DNA from: Helicobacter pylori oki112 | GTDB lineage: Bacteria > Campylobacterota > Campylobacteria > Campylobacterales > Helicobacteraceae | DNA length: 64,000 bases | Reading direction: 5' to 3' | NCBI RefSeq assembly: GCF_000600085.1 | Contig: NZ_CP006821.1 | Span: forward strand, 620,001-684,000 | Part shown: in pieces, positions 46,895 through 56,340 of the stretch | How the letters are laid out: each line of letters opens with the position of its first letter | Position numbering within the stretch: position 1 is the first letter of the stretch | Translations under genes and position numbers: made by a program | The notes under the pieces: generated by a model | What the model saw: the letters and a program-made list of their open reading frames with translations, nothing else | Told to the model about the DNA's origin: nothing | Databases searched by the model: none

Positions 46895-47962
46895 ATGAAC
46901 CACCTTTTAATCCTTTATAACCCTTACTATCAAAAAGATGTCATCCAACAACATTTAAGCGTTTTACAGGAAAAATCCCAAGTGGGCTTTGGTAAAATCC
47001 GATCAAAGCTCAACGATCAAGAAAAGCACGACTCTTTAGAAGAGATTTACAAAGCCACCAACGAAAAAAATTTTTTGCAGCTTTTTTTGACCGATTACGC
47101 TAATTTATTTGCCGCTAAGGTAATAAAGGTTTCTAAAGAGATTGATGAGGGTTTGATCCCTAGCTATTATAAAGAAAAAAATTTGGAAGTGGAAGACTTT
47201 TTTATTATCAGCGATTTAAGGGAATTAGTCAGGGAAGATTTTAGCCTTTTAAGGGATCAATTTTTAGCCAATTTCATCGCACCAAACAACCACACTTACG
47301 CCATTTATGGGAATAATTATGTCTATCCTTTGCCGGTAAAGTTAAAAGAAGAGCGTTCTTATTTTTTAGGCGATGAAAAGCATTATCTGAGCGTATATAA
47401 AAGCAAAGAATATTTAACCATGCAAGAAAATTTCATGCGTTTTGTTTTTGGCAAAAGGCTTTTTTACCTCTTACACCCTGATAGCATCAATAACATCATT
47501 CATGCCGAATTAGAGCTTTTACAAAGCGAAAACGATCTTTTGAATGATTTTACCAGTATCATCGTCAAATACTCCAAAACCTTAGAATACGAAATTTATA
47601 CTTTTGCTAAACAAGTTCTTTTAAAGGCTTGCAAAAAAGATCCCAGCCTTTATGATTTAGTTTATAAAGTCCAAGGAAAATCTCTTACGCTTAAAGATTT
47701 TTTCACTAAAAAGCCCAATCTTGGGAGCGTTAAATTTTTACTCAAACACGAAAAAGTCCAATGCCATTTAGAAGAAAACTTAAAAAGATTCATCAATTAT
47801 CCTTTTTCAAAAAGCCTAAGTCTCATTCAAAACATCCGCAACGAAGCCGTTCACGCAAAAGCTCCGAGTTTGCATGAAGTGGAAAAACTCAGGAATGAAA
47901 TTTTAGGCATAGAGGGTGCGAGCTTACTCAAAGGCGTTTTAACCCACAAGGAAACTTCATAA
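46895..47962 (+). CDS. uncharacterised protein with C-terminal RNxxxH (HEPN-like) motif
   Basis: The 355-residue, mostly helical protein has no membrane segment. Near residue 315 is IRNEAVHAKAP, matching the R-N-x3-H signature of HEPN domains, which often act as RNases in toxin-antitoxin, abortive infection and other defence systems. The helices before it (FVFGKRLFYLL onward) could form the rest of such a bundle. Family-level identity is not proven. It lies between the dynamin operon and tilS. Confidence 0.75.
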   Translation: MNHLLILYNPYYQKDVIQQHLSVLQEKSQVGFGKIRSKLNDQEKHDSLEEIYKATNEKNFLQLFLTDYANLFAAKVIKVSKEIDEGLIPSYYKEKNLEVEDFFIISDLRELVREDFSLLRDQFLANFIAPNNHTYAIYGNNYVYPLPVKLKEERSYFLGDEKHYLSVYKSKEYLTMQENFMRFVFGKRLFYLLHPDSINNIIHAELELLQSENDLLNDFTSIIVKYSKTLEYEIYTFAKQVLLKACKKDPSLYDLVYKVQGKSLTLKDFFTKKPNLGSVKFLLKHEKVQCHLEENLKRFINYPFSKSLSLIQNIRNEAVHAKAPSLHEVEKLRNEILGIEGASLLKGVLTHKETS

Positions 47963-47964
47963 AA

Positions 47965-49014
47965 GTGCAATCCATTCAGCATGCGTTTAACACCGATTTG
48001 ACAGCGCGAGATTTTAAAAATTATTTAGAGCCTTTAAGAGAGAGTCAAAATTTATTGGGTTTTTCAGGTGGGTTGGATTCTACTTGTTTGTTCCATCTTT
48101 TGGTTGGAGAAAATATCGCTTTTGACATCGCTTTAGTGGATTATAACACGCAAAAACAACGCCTTGAAATCATCCAACACGCTCAAAAACTCGCAAAAAC
48201 ACACCATAAAAAATGCTATATCCATTACGCCCCAAAAATCGCGCGCAATTTTGAAATGCAAGCGAGAAAAGTTCGCTATGATTTTTTTGAAGCCCTAACA
48301 AAAGAGCATTCTTACAAGCATTTGATTTTGGCGCACCACTTGAATGACAGGCTGGAATGGTTTTTGATGCAATTAAGCAAAGGTGCCGGATTAAACACGC
48401 TTTTAAGCTTTCAAGCCTATGAAAAAAGAGAATCTTATGCGATCGTTCGCCCCTTGCTCTACACCCCTAAAGACACCCTTAAAACGCTCGCTAAAGATTT
48501 GAAATTTTTTGAAGACGATTCTAATTCTTCTTTAAAATTCAAACGCAATTTTTTCAGGAAAAATTACGCTAACTCCTTGATGCAAGATTATTCTAAGGGC
48601 ATTATCCAAAGTTTTAAGTTTTTGGATGAAGAAAAAGAGCGGCTTTATCCTTTGATTCCCGTTTCACAAATGCATGGGATCACTTTTTTTAAGTATTCGC
48701 AAAATGCGCTTTTTATGGTGGATAAAATCTTAAAGCAAAAGGGGTATGTGTTGAGTTTTTCTCAAAAAGAAGAAATCAAGCGCCATTTTTTTAGCTTGGA
48801 AATCGCTCAAAAATTCATCATTGAAAGCGACAAAGAGTGTGTGTTTATCGCTCTTAAACCCCAAAAAACTTTAAGCATGCCAAAGGATTTTAAAGACAGA
48901 GCTAGGAGGTTGAATATCCCTAAACGCTTAAGGCCTGTTTTATACGCAGAATTTTTAAAACAACCAACGCATGATTTTTTAACCCGTTTCAAACAGAGTT
49001 TAATGGATCTATAA
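47965..49014 (+). CDS. tilS: tRNA(Ile)-lysidine synthetase
   Basis: The 349-residue PP-loop ATPase has FSGGLDST (33-40). It converts C34 of tRNA-Ile2 (CAU) to lysidine, changing both codon reading and charging from Met to Ile. AHHLNDRLEWFLMQLSKGAG is the conserved TilS/TtcA-type segment. The GTG start lies two bases after the preceding gene. Its likely substrate tRNA is also in this window (34371). Confidence 0.94.
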   Translation: MQSIQHAFNTDLTARDFKNYLEPLRESQNLLGFSGGLDSTCLFHLLVGENIAFDIALVDYNTQKQRLEIIQHAQKLAKTHHKKCYIHYAPKIARNFEMQARKVRYDFFEALTKEHSYKHLILAHHLNDRLEWFLMQLSKGAGLNTLLSFQAYEKRESYAIVRPLLYTPKDTLKTLAKDLKFFEDDSNSSLKFKRNFFRKNYANSLMQDYSKGIIQSFKFLDEEKERLYPLIPVSQMHGITFFKYSQNALFMVDKILKQKGYVLSFSQKEEIKRHFFSLEIAQKFIIESDKECVFIALKPQKTLSMPKDFKDRARRLNIPKRLRPVLYAEFLKQPTHDFLTRFKQSLMDL

Positions 49015-49106
49015 AAGAGCTTCATTTTAATCAAGCGATAAGTTTTAAAGCGCTTTTTAACCTTGATTGTGTCAAAATACAGCAAAAAACTTTGATATGA
49101 GAGCGA

Positions 49107-50093
49107 ATGGACTTTAAAAATAAAAAATGGCTTTTTCTAGCCCCTCTAGCAGGCTATACGGATTTGCCTTTTAGGAGCGTGGTGAAAAAATTTGGCGTGG
49201 ATGTTACCACAAGCGAAATGGTGAGCTCGCATTCGTTAGTGTATGCGTTTGATAAAACTTCTAAAATGTTGGAAAAATCCCCTTTAGAAGATCGTTTCAT
49301 GGCGCAAATTTCAGGCTCTAAAGAAAGCGTAGTCAAAGAAGCGGTGGAGAAAATCAACGCTTTAGATCATGTGAGTGGGATTGATTTTAATTGCGGTTGT
49401 CCCGCTCCTAAAGTGGCTAATCATGGTAACGGTAGCGGGCTATTGAAGGATTTAGACCACTTAGTGAAGCTTTTAAAAATCATCAGAGAAAACACCAATA
49501 AAAAAATCACAAGCGTGAAAGTGCGTTTAGGCTTTGAAAAGAAAATCCCTAAAGAAATCGCTCATGCCCTAAATGACGCGCCGGTGGATTATGTGGTGGT
49601 GCATGGGAGGACACGAAGCGACAAATACCAAAAAGATAAAATAGATTATGAAAGCATCGCTTTAATGAAAGGGATCTTAAAAAAGCCTGTGATAGCCAAT
49701 GGCGAAATTGACAGCGTGAAAAAAGCCTTTGAAGTTTTGCAAATCACGCAAGCTGATGGGCTGATGATAGGGCGAGCAGCCTTAAGAGCCCCATGGATAT
49801 TTTGGCAAATCAGAAACAACACCACAAAATTGCCCGCAGTCGTGAAAAAAGATCTGGTTTTAGAACATTTTGATAAAATGGTGGAGTTTTATGGGGATAG
49901 GGGGGTGGTTATGTTTAGGAAAAACTTGCATGCTTACGCTAAAGGCGAAATGCAAGCGAGCGCGTTTCGTAACTGCGTCAATACCCTTACAGAAATAAAG
50001 AGCATGCGAGAGAGCATAGAGGAATTTTTTAATCAAGAAATGTTGCAAAGTGAAGTGCCATTATGGGTAGAATTGAATCAAAAAAGCGTTTGA
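49107..50093 (+). CDS. dus: tRNA-dihydrouridine synthase
   Basis: The 328-residue FMN TIM-barrel enzyme reduces tRNA uridines. N-terminal LAPLAGYTDLPFR, catalytic Cys98 in DFNCGCPAPKV, and VVHGRTR plus NGEI in the barrel are diagnostic (DusB/NifR3-like). The 3' end overlaps the next OMP gene by 31 bases. Confidence 0.93.
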   Translation: MDFKNKKWLFLAPLAGYTDLPFRSVVKKFGVDVTTSEMVSSHSLVYAFDKTSKMLEKSPLEDRFMAQISGSKESVVKEAVEKINALDHVSGIDFNCGCPAPKVANHGNGSGLLKDLDHLVKLLKIIRENTNKKITSVKVRLGFEKKIPKEIAHALNDAPVDYVVVHGRTRSDKYQKDKIDYESIALMKGILKKPVIANGEIDSVKKAFEVLQITQADGLMIGRAALRAPWIFWQIRNNTTKLPAVVKKDLVLEHFDKMVEFYGDRGVVMFRKNLHAYAKGEMQASAFRNCVNTLTEIKSMRESIEEFFNQEMLQSEVPLWVELNQKSV

Positions 50094-50980
50094 AAGCACT
50101 TGTTTTTTTAGCCAGCTTGGGGGTTTTGTGGGGCAATAGCGCTGAAAAAACGCCTTTTTTTAAAACAAAAAACCACATTTATCTAGGTTTTAGGCTAGGC
50201 ACAGGGGCTAATGTGCACACAAGCATGTGGCAACAAGCCTATAAAGACAACCCCACTTGCCCTAGTAGCGTGTGTTATGGCGAGAAATTAGAAGCCCATT
50301 ATAAGGGGGGTAAAAACTTGTCTTATACCGGGCAAATAGGCGATGAAATAGCTTTTGATAAATACCATATTTTAGGATTAAGGGTGTGGGGGGATATAGA
50401 ATACGCTAAAGCGCAATTAGGTCAAAAAGTGGGGGGTAATACCCTTTTATCCCAAGCCAATTATAACCCAAGCGCGATTAAAACCTACGATCCTATTTCA
50501 AACACTCAAGGCTCTTTGAATTTGCAAAAAACCCCAAACCCCCAAAACTTCCTTTTCAATAACGGGCATTTCATGGCGTTTGGTTTGAATGTGAATGTGT
50601 TTGTTAACCTCCCTATAGACACCCTTTTAAAACTCGCTTTAAAAACAGAAAAAATGCTGTTTTTTAAAATAGGCGTGTTTGGTGGGGGTGGGGTGGAATA
50701 CGCAATATTATGGAGTTCTCAATATAAAAATCAAAACACGAATCAAGATGATAAATTTTTTGCAGCGGGTGGGGGGTTTTTTGTGAATTTTGGGGGTTCT
50801 TTGTATATAGGCAAACGCAACCGCTTCAATGTGGGGTTAAAAATCCCTTACTATAGCTTGAGCGCGCAAAGTTGGAAAAACTTTGGCTCTAGCAATGTGT
50901 GGCAGCAACAAACGATCCGACAAAACTTCAGCGTTTTTAGGAATAAAGAAGTTTTTGTCAGTTATGCGTTTTTGTTTTAG
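50063..50980 (+). CDS. outer-membrane protein of the Helicobacter OMP families
   Basis: The roughly 305-residue secreted protein has an N-terminal signal (about to residue 27, ending near WGNSAEK) and beta-strand-rich sequence ending VFVSYAFLF, the aromatic C-terminus of a beta-barrel. GFRLGTGAN and the single Cys pair resemble small Helicobacter OMPs. It starts within dus; TTG 50090 is an alternative start. The ligand is unknown. Confidence 0.82.
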   Translation: MGRIESKKRLKALVFLASLGVLWGNSAEKTPFFKTKNHIYLGFRLGTGANVHTSMWQQAYKDNPTCPSSVCYGEKLEAHYKGGKNLSYTGQIGDEIAFDKYHILGLRVWGDIEYAKAQLGQKVGGNTLLSQANYNPSAIKTYDPISNTQGSLNLQKTPNPQNFLFNNGHFMAFGLNVNVFVNLPIDTLLKLALKTEKMLFFKIGVFGGGGVEYAILWSSQYKNQNTNQDDKFFAAGGGFFVNFGGSLYIGKRNRFNVGLKIPYYSLSAQSWKNFGSSNVWQQQTIRQNFSVFRNKEVFVSYAFLF

Positions 50981-51201
50981 TTTGGCTTCGTTTTTATTAA
51001 ATACTGATGATAAAATTCAAAAGATCATTTTATCGTTACAAAAATCAACGCTTTAAAGATAAATAAGTTAAAATACCCCAAAATCTTTTTTTTTTTTTTT
51101 TTTTGAAATACAATAAGTCTATGGTAAAATCAAATCAGTTGTAAATCTATTACCATTTTAGAATATTTTAGCAACAAAAAATTACTTTAAGGAACACTTT
51201 T
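50981..51201 (+). promoter_or_regulatory. sabA upstream region with T19 and -10 TAAAAT
   Basis: This 221-base gap carries the sabA promoter. A T19 tract lies at 51086-51104, and a -10 TAAAAT at 51125-51130 within TATGGTAAAAT. About 200 bases are homologous to the region upstream of sabB. Poly-T length upstream of sabA is known to tune its transcription, and ArsRS acid-responsive control is known from the literature. Confidence 0.75.
51086..51104 (+). repeat. T19 tract in the sabA promoter
   Basis: Nineteen T residues about 20 bases before the -10 box; a length-variable element that can change sabA transcript level. Confidence 0.93.
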
Positions 51202-53145
51202 ATGAAAAAGACAATTCTGCTCTCTCTCTCTCTCGCTTCATCGCTTTTGCACGCTGAAGACAACGGCTTTTTTGTGAGCGCGGGCTATCAAATCGGCGAA
51301 GCGGTGCAAATGGTCAAAAACACCGGTGAATTGAAAAACTTGAACGAAAAATACGAGCAATTAAACCAGTATTTAAATCAAGTGGCTTCGTTGAAGCAAA
51401 GCATTCAAAACGCCAACAACATTGAGCTGGTCAATAGCTCTTTAAACTATTTAAAAAGCTTTACCAACAACAACTATAACAGCACCACCCAATCGCCCAT
51501 CTTTAACGCCGTGCAAGCTGTTATCACTTCGGTATTGGGTTTTTGGAGTCTTTATGCGGGGAACTACTTCACTTTTCTTGTGGGCAATAAGAATACTCTA
51601 TATAATGTCCAGGGTAACCCTCCTTTTTCAACGGTTATCAATAACTGCTCAGGAATTGAAAACTGCGCTATGGAACAAACCACTTACGACAAGATGAAGA
51701 GTCTTGCTGAAAGCCTCCAAGCAGCTCAAACAAACTCTACTACTAAAGCGAACAATCTTTGCGCTTTATCCGGATGCACTGCAACAGAAGGCCAAAACCC
51801 AAACTCAACCGTAAGCAACGCTCTTAACTTGGCGCAACAGCTTATGGATTTAATCGCAGACACTAAGACGGCTATGATGTGGAAAAATATCGTCATCAGT
51901 GGTGTTTCAAACGCGTCCGGTGCTATCACATCCACTAATTACCCAACGCACTATGCGGTGTTTAACAATATCAAGGCGATGATACCTATTTTGCAACAAG
52001 CGGTTACGCTTTCTCAAAGTAACAACAGCATAGCTAGTAATTTGCAAGCTCAAGCTACAGGATCTCAAACAAACCCTGAATTCGCTAAAGACATCTACAA
52101 TCTCGCTCAAAACCAAAAGCAAGTCATCTCTTACGCCAAAGATATTTTCAACCTCTTTAATTCCATCCCTGCAGAGCAGTATAAATATCTAGAGAAAGCT
52201 TATTTGAAAATACCCAATGCGGGTCAAACTCCTACTAACCCTTACAGACAAGTGGTGAATTTAAACCAAGAAGTTCAGACGATTCAAAGCAATGTGAGTT
52301 ATTATGGCAATCGGATTGATTCGGCTTTAAGCGTGGCCAAAGATGTTTATAACCTAAAATCCAATCAAACAGAGATTGTAACCACTTATAACGATGCTAA
52401 GAATTTGAGCGAAGAGATTTCTCAACTCCCATACAATCAAGTCAATACAAAAGACATTGTCACACTACCCTATGATAAAAACGCTCCAGCAGCAGGCCAA
52501 TACAACTACCAAATCAACCACGAGCAAGCATCCAATCTTTCTCAAGCTTTAGCGGCGATGAGCAACAACCCCTTTAAACATGTAGGAATGATCAGCTCTC
52601 AAAACAATAACGGCGCATTGAACGGGCTTGGCGTGCAAGTGGGCTATAAGCAATTCTTTGGCGAAAGCAAAAGATGGGGATTAAGGTATTATGGCTTCTT
52701 TGATTACAACCACGGCTATATCAAATCAAGCTTTTTTAATTCTTCTTCTGATATATGGACTTATGGCGGTGGGAGCGATTTGTTATATAACTTTCTTAAC
52801 GATAAAGCCACTAAAAAGAACAACAAGCTCTCCGTGGGTCTTTTTGGAGGCATCCAACTAGCAGGGACTACATGGCTTAATTCTCAATATGTGAATTTAA
52901 CCGCGTTCAATAATCCTTACAGCGCGAAAGTCAATACTTCCAATTTCCAATTCTTGTTCAATCTCGGCTTGAGGACGAATCTCGCTACAGCTAAGAAAAA
53001 AGACAGCGAACATTCCGCGCAGCATGGCATAGAATTGGGCGTTAAAATCCCTACCATCAACACGAATTACTATTCTTTTCTAGGCACTAAGCTAGAATAC
53101 AGAAGACTCTATAGCGTGTATCTCAATTATGTGTTTGCTTACTGA
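51202..53145 (+). CDS. sabA: sialic-acid-binding adhesin SabA (Hop-family OMP)
   Basis: The 647-residue adhesin recognises sialyl-Lewis glycans on inflamed gastric mucosa. A signal peptide ends at LLHAEDNG; the N-terminal adhesin region (about 20-460) includes the conserved-cysteine loop NNCSGIENCAMEQTTYDKM; the C-terminal barrel begins near [14 protein letters not shown] and ends YVFAY. The (CT)7 tract in codons 7-11 leaves the frame open, so the gene is ON. The central segment is more divergent than the ends, as usual for this adhesin. Confidence 0.95.
   Translation: MKKTILLSLSLASSLLHAEDNGFFVSAGYQIGEAVQMVKNTGELKNLNEKYEQLNQYLNQVASLKQSIQNANNIELVNSSLNYLKSFTNNNYNSTTQSPIFNAVQAVITSVLGFWSLYAGNYFTFLVGNKNTLYNVQGNPPFSTVINNCSGIENCAMEQTTYDKMKSLAESLQAAQTNSTTKANNLCALSGCTATEGQNPNSTVSNALNLAQQLMDLIADTKTAMMWKNIVISGVSNASGAITSTNYPTHYAVFNNIKAMIPILQQAVTLSQSNNSIASNLQAQATGSQTNPEFAKDIYNLAQNQKQVISYAKDIFNLFNSIPAEQYKYLEKAYLKIPNAGQTPTNPYRQVVNLNQEVQTIQSNVSYYGNRIDSALSVAKDVYNLKSNQTEIVTTYNDAKNLSEEISQLPYNQVNTKDIVTLPYDKNAPAAGQYNYQINHEQASNLSQALAAMSNNPFKHVGMISSQNNNGALNGLGVQVGYKQFFGESKRWGLRYYGFFDYNHGYIKSSFFNSSSDIWTYGGGSDLLYNFLNDKATKKNNKLSVGLFGGIQLAGTTWLNSQYVNLTAFNNPYSAKVNTSNFQFLFNLGLRTNLATAKKKDSEHSAQHGIELGVKIPTINTNYYSFLGTKLEYRRLYSVYLNYVFAY
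51220..51233 (+). repeat. (CT)7 signal-peptide contingency repeat of sabA
   Basis: Seven CT units within the signal-peptide codons; the present number keeps the full 647-codon frame. Confidence 0.95.
52570..53145 (+). repeat. sabA 3' barrel region shared with sabB
   Basis: The last 190 or so codons closely match the inverted sabB 3' end at 55767-56340 (for example [14 protein letters not shown] and the final [15 protein letters not shown]). It is half of a large inverted duplication flanking dcuA-ansB. Limits are approximate. Confidence 0.85.
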
Positions 53146-53148
53146 GTG

Positions 53149-53178
53149 TCTAAACCCTCTTTTTTAAGGGGGTTTAGA
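53149..53178. terminator. hairpin between convergent sabA and dcuA
   Basis: TCTAAACCCTC and GGGGGTTTAGA form an 11-bp stem (one G-T pair) around an eight-base T-rich loop. No U tract follows on either strand, but its place between convergent genes fits a bidirectional transcript end. Confidence 0.5.
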
Positions 53179-53219
53179 AAAACCGCAACGCCAAGCTTTT
53201 TATCATTAAATGATAAAAT

Positions 53220-54551
53220 CTACAAAACCAACGGCGCGACAACAAACCCTAACGCCACGCTCAAAGACACGACTAAAACCCCAGGGATCAAAAACGCATG
53301 ATCAAACACATAACGGCCCATTTTAGTGGTGCCGGTGTTATCCATAGCGATCGCTCCTAGTAAAGTGGGGTAAGTGGGTAACACAAACAACGCCGAAACG
53401 CTTGCAAAAGAAGCCACGATAATATACAAATGCTCCGTGTGGTTAGCGCTAATGCCTAAAGCTGTGATCACGCTTGGGATGAGCGCTTTAGAGGTGGCAG
53501 CTTGCGAATACAAAAGCATGGAAGCCAAAAAGAGCGCTACGGCTAATAAAAACGGATAATCTGTAATCAAAAAAGAAGCGTATCGCTTGATTGCATCTAA
53601 ATGATTGCTCACAAAAGTATCGCCCAACCACGCCACGCCTAACACGCACACGCACGCTTGCATGCCGGATTTAAACACGCTTGAATGAGCGATTTCATTG
53701 GCGTTAATTTTGCAAAAAAGCGCAATTAAAGTTGCCACGCTCAACATGAAAGACACAATCGCATGATCTCTGCCTAAAACCACCGGGCTAACAAAAGCGA
53801 TATTTTTAGAAATCGCGCTCGCATAAAAAACGATCGCTACAACCCCACCGATAAAAATCCATAACGATAATTTCGCGCTTTTTGAGGTTTCTTTTTCTTC
53901 TTTGATAATAGGGGGCGAAAAATTTCTTGCTTTCAAACGCTCTAAATAATTCGGATCGCTGTCTAATCTCAAATCAGTAAAACCCATAACAAACGCCGTG
54001 ATCATGCATGCTAAAAAAGTTGTAGGGATCCAAACCATTAAAAGGGTCAAGTAATTTGCTCCTAAAGGCTCTAAAATACCGCTCATAAACACCACCGCTG
54101 CGCTCACCGGGCTTGCAGTAATAGCGACTTGGCTAGAGACTACCGCTAAGCTTAAAGGCGCTTTGGGTTTGATGTTTTGGCTCTGGCTCACTTCCACAAT
54201 CACCGGGATCAAGGAAAAAACCGTATGCCCAGTGCCGGCTAGTATCGTTAAAAAATACGCCACGCTTGGCGCGAGGTAATTGATTTGCTTGGGGTGTTTC
54301 CTTAAAATTTTTTCAGCGATTTTGACTAAGTAATCCAAGCCCCCCGCTTTTTGCATGGCACTTATAGCGCTAATGACTGCCATGATGATTAAAATCACAT
54401 CAAAAGGGATTTTGCCCGGATTTAACCCCAAAAATAAGCATAAAACAAGCACGCCCAAACCCCCCGCATAGCCCACTCCCAAGCCCCCTAGCCTTGCCCC
54501 TAAAAAAAGCGAAAAAAGTAACACGATAATTTGAAAAAAGGCATCCACCAT
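53220..54551 (-). CDS. dcuA: anaerobic C4-dicarboxylate transporter
   Basis: The 443-residue Dcu-family carrier has about 11 membrane helices and exchanges fumarate, succinate, malate and aspartate. The N-terminal GARLGGLGVGYAGGLGVLVL and the loop GTGHTVFSLIPVI are family signatures. It is divergent from ansB, whose product aspartate is a plausible substrate, so the pair may work together in asparagine use. Confidence 0.93.
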   Translation of the reverse strand: MVDAFFQIIVLLFSLFLGARLGGLGVGYAGGLGVLVLCLFLGLNPGKIPFDVILIIMAVISAISAMQKAGGLDYLVKIAEKILRKHPKQINYLAPSVAYFLTILAGTGHTVFSLIPVIVEVSQSQNIKPKAPLSLAVVSSQVAITASPVSAAVVFMSGILEPLGANYLTLLMVWIPTTFLACMITAFVMGFTDLRLDSDPNYLERLKARNFSPPIIKEEKETSKSAKLSLWIFIGGVVAIVFYASAISKNIAFVSPVVLGRDHAIVSFMLSVATLIALFCKINANEIAHSSVFKSGMQACVCVLGVAWLGDTFVSNHLDAIKRYASFLITDYPFLLAVALFLASMLLYSQAATSKALIPSVITALGISANHTEHLYIIVASFASVSALFVLPTYPTLLGAIAMDNTGTTKMGRYVFDHAFLIPGVLVVSLSVALGFVVAPLVL

Positions 54552-54586
54552 TAACCCTTTTTAAATTTATTTTAACAACGATTCAC

Positions 54587-54592
54587 TATACT
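54587..54592 (+). promoter_or_regulatory. -10 element of ansB
   Basis: TATACT lies 43 bases before the ansB ATG in the 83-base gap divergent from dcuA. Confidence 0.5.
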
Positions 54593-54604
54593 ACAAATCT
54601 TTAA

Positions 54605-55627
<1,023 letters not shown>

Positions 55628-55638
55628 ACGATTCTCTT

Positions 55639-55689
55639 AAATCACTCAATTATCAAAGATAATTGGGTGATTTGGTTTATTTTGTTTTT
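55639..55689 (+). terminator. intrinsic terminator of ansB
   Basis: A 16-bp stem (55639-55654 pairing with 55658-55673, AAA loop, one G-T pair) is followed by a T-rich run to about 55689. It starts 11 bases after the ansB stop. Confidence 0.85.
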
Positions 55690-55698
55690 GACTTTATT

Positions 55699-55738
55699 TT
55701 CATCAAATATTGATAACTATCAAAATAGATTTGATGAA
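55699..55738. repeat. nested inverted repeat downstream of sabB
   Basis: TTCATCAAAT pairs with ATTTGATGAA around an inner TTGATA-AC-TATCAA hairpin. The whole 40-base palindrome lies just beyond the sabB stop and may end sabB transcripts. Confidence 0.7.
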
Positions 55739-55766
55739 GCTCCCCCTTTTTTAAAAAAGAGAGCTT

Positions 55767-56340
55767 TTAATAAGCAAACACATAATTGAGGTACACACTA
55801 TAAAGCCTCCTATATTCTAGTTTAGTGTCTAGAAAAGAATAGTAATTCGTGTTAATGGTAGGGATTTTCACGCCCAATTCCATGCCATGTTGAGCTGCAT
55901 GATGACTATCTTTTTTCTTAGGTCTAGCGAGATTGGTTCTCAAGCCCAAATTGAATAAAAATTGGAAGTTAGCCGTATTCACTTTAGTGCTATAGACATT
56001 GCTGATGGTTTTTAAATTCACGAATTGAGAATTAAGCCATGAAGTCCCTGCTAAGGCGATTCCTCCAAAAAGCCCAAAAGAAATCTGGTTATTCTTGCCT
56101 AAGAAATTGGTGTTTTTATCATTGATGAAATTAAACAACAAATCGCTACCCACCCCATAAGTCCACACATCAGAAGCCGAGTTAAAGAAATTGGATTTGA
56201 TATAGGCGTGGTTGTAATCAAAGAAACCATAATACCTTAACCCCCATCTTTTCTTTTCTCCAAAAAATTGCTTATAACCCACTTGCACCCCAAGGCCATT
56301 CATCGCTCCGTTATTCGTGGTTGAAGAAGCGATCATGCCC
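55767..56340 (-). repeat. sabB 3' barrel region shared with sabA
   Basis: Inverted partner of the sabA 3' end; limits approximate. Recombination or gene conversion between the two can swap their variable regions. Confidence 0.85.

Noticed and set aside
51202..53145. sabA as an OFF pseudogene
   Set aside because: The CT tract has seven units and the frame is open from ATG to the terminal YVFAY.
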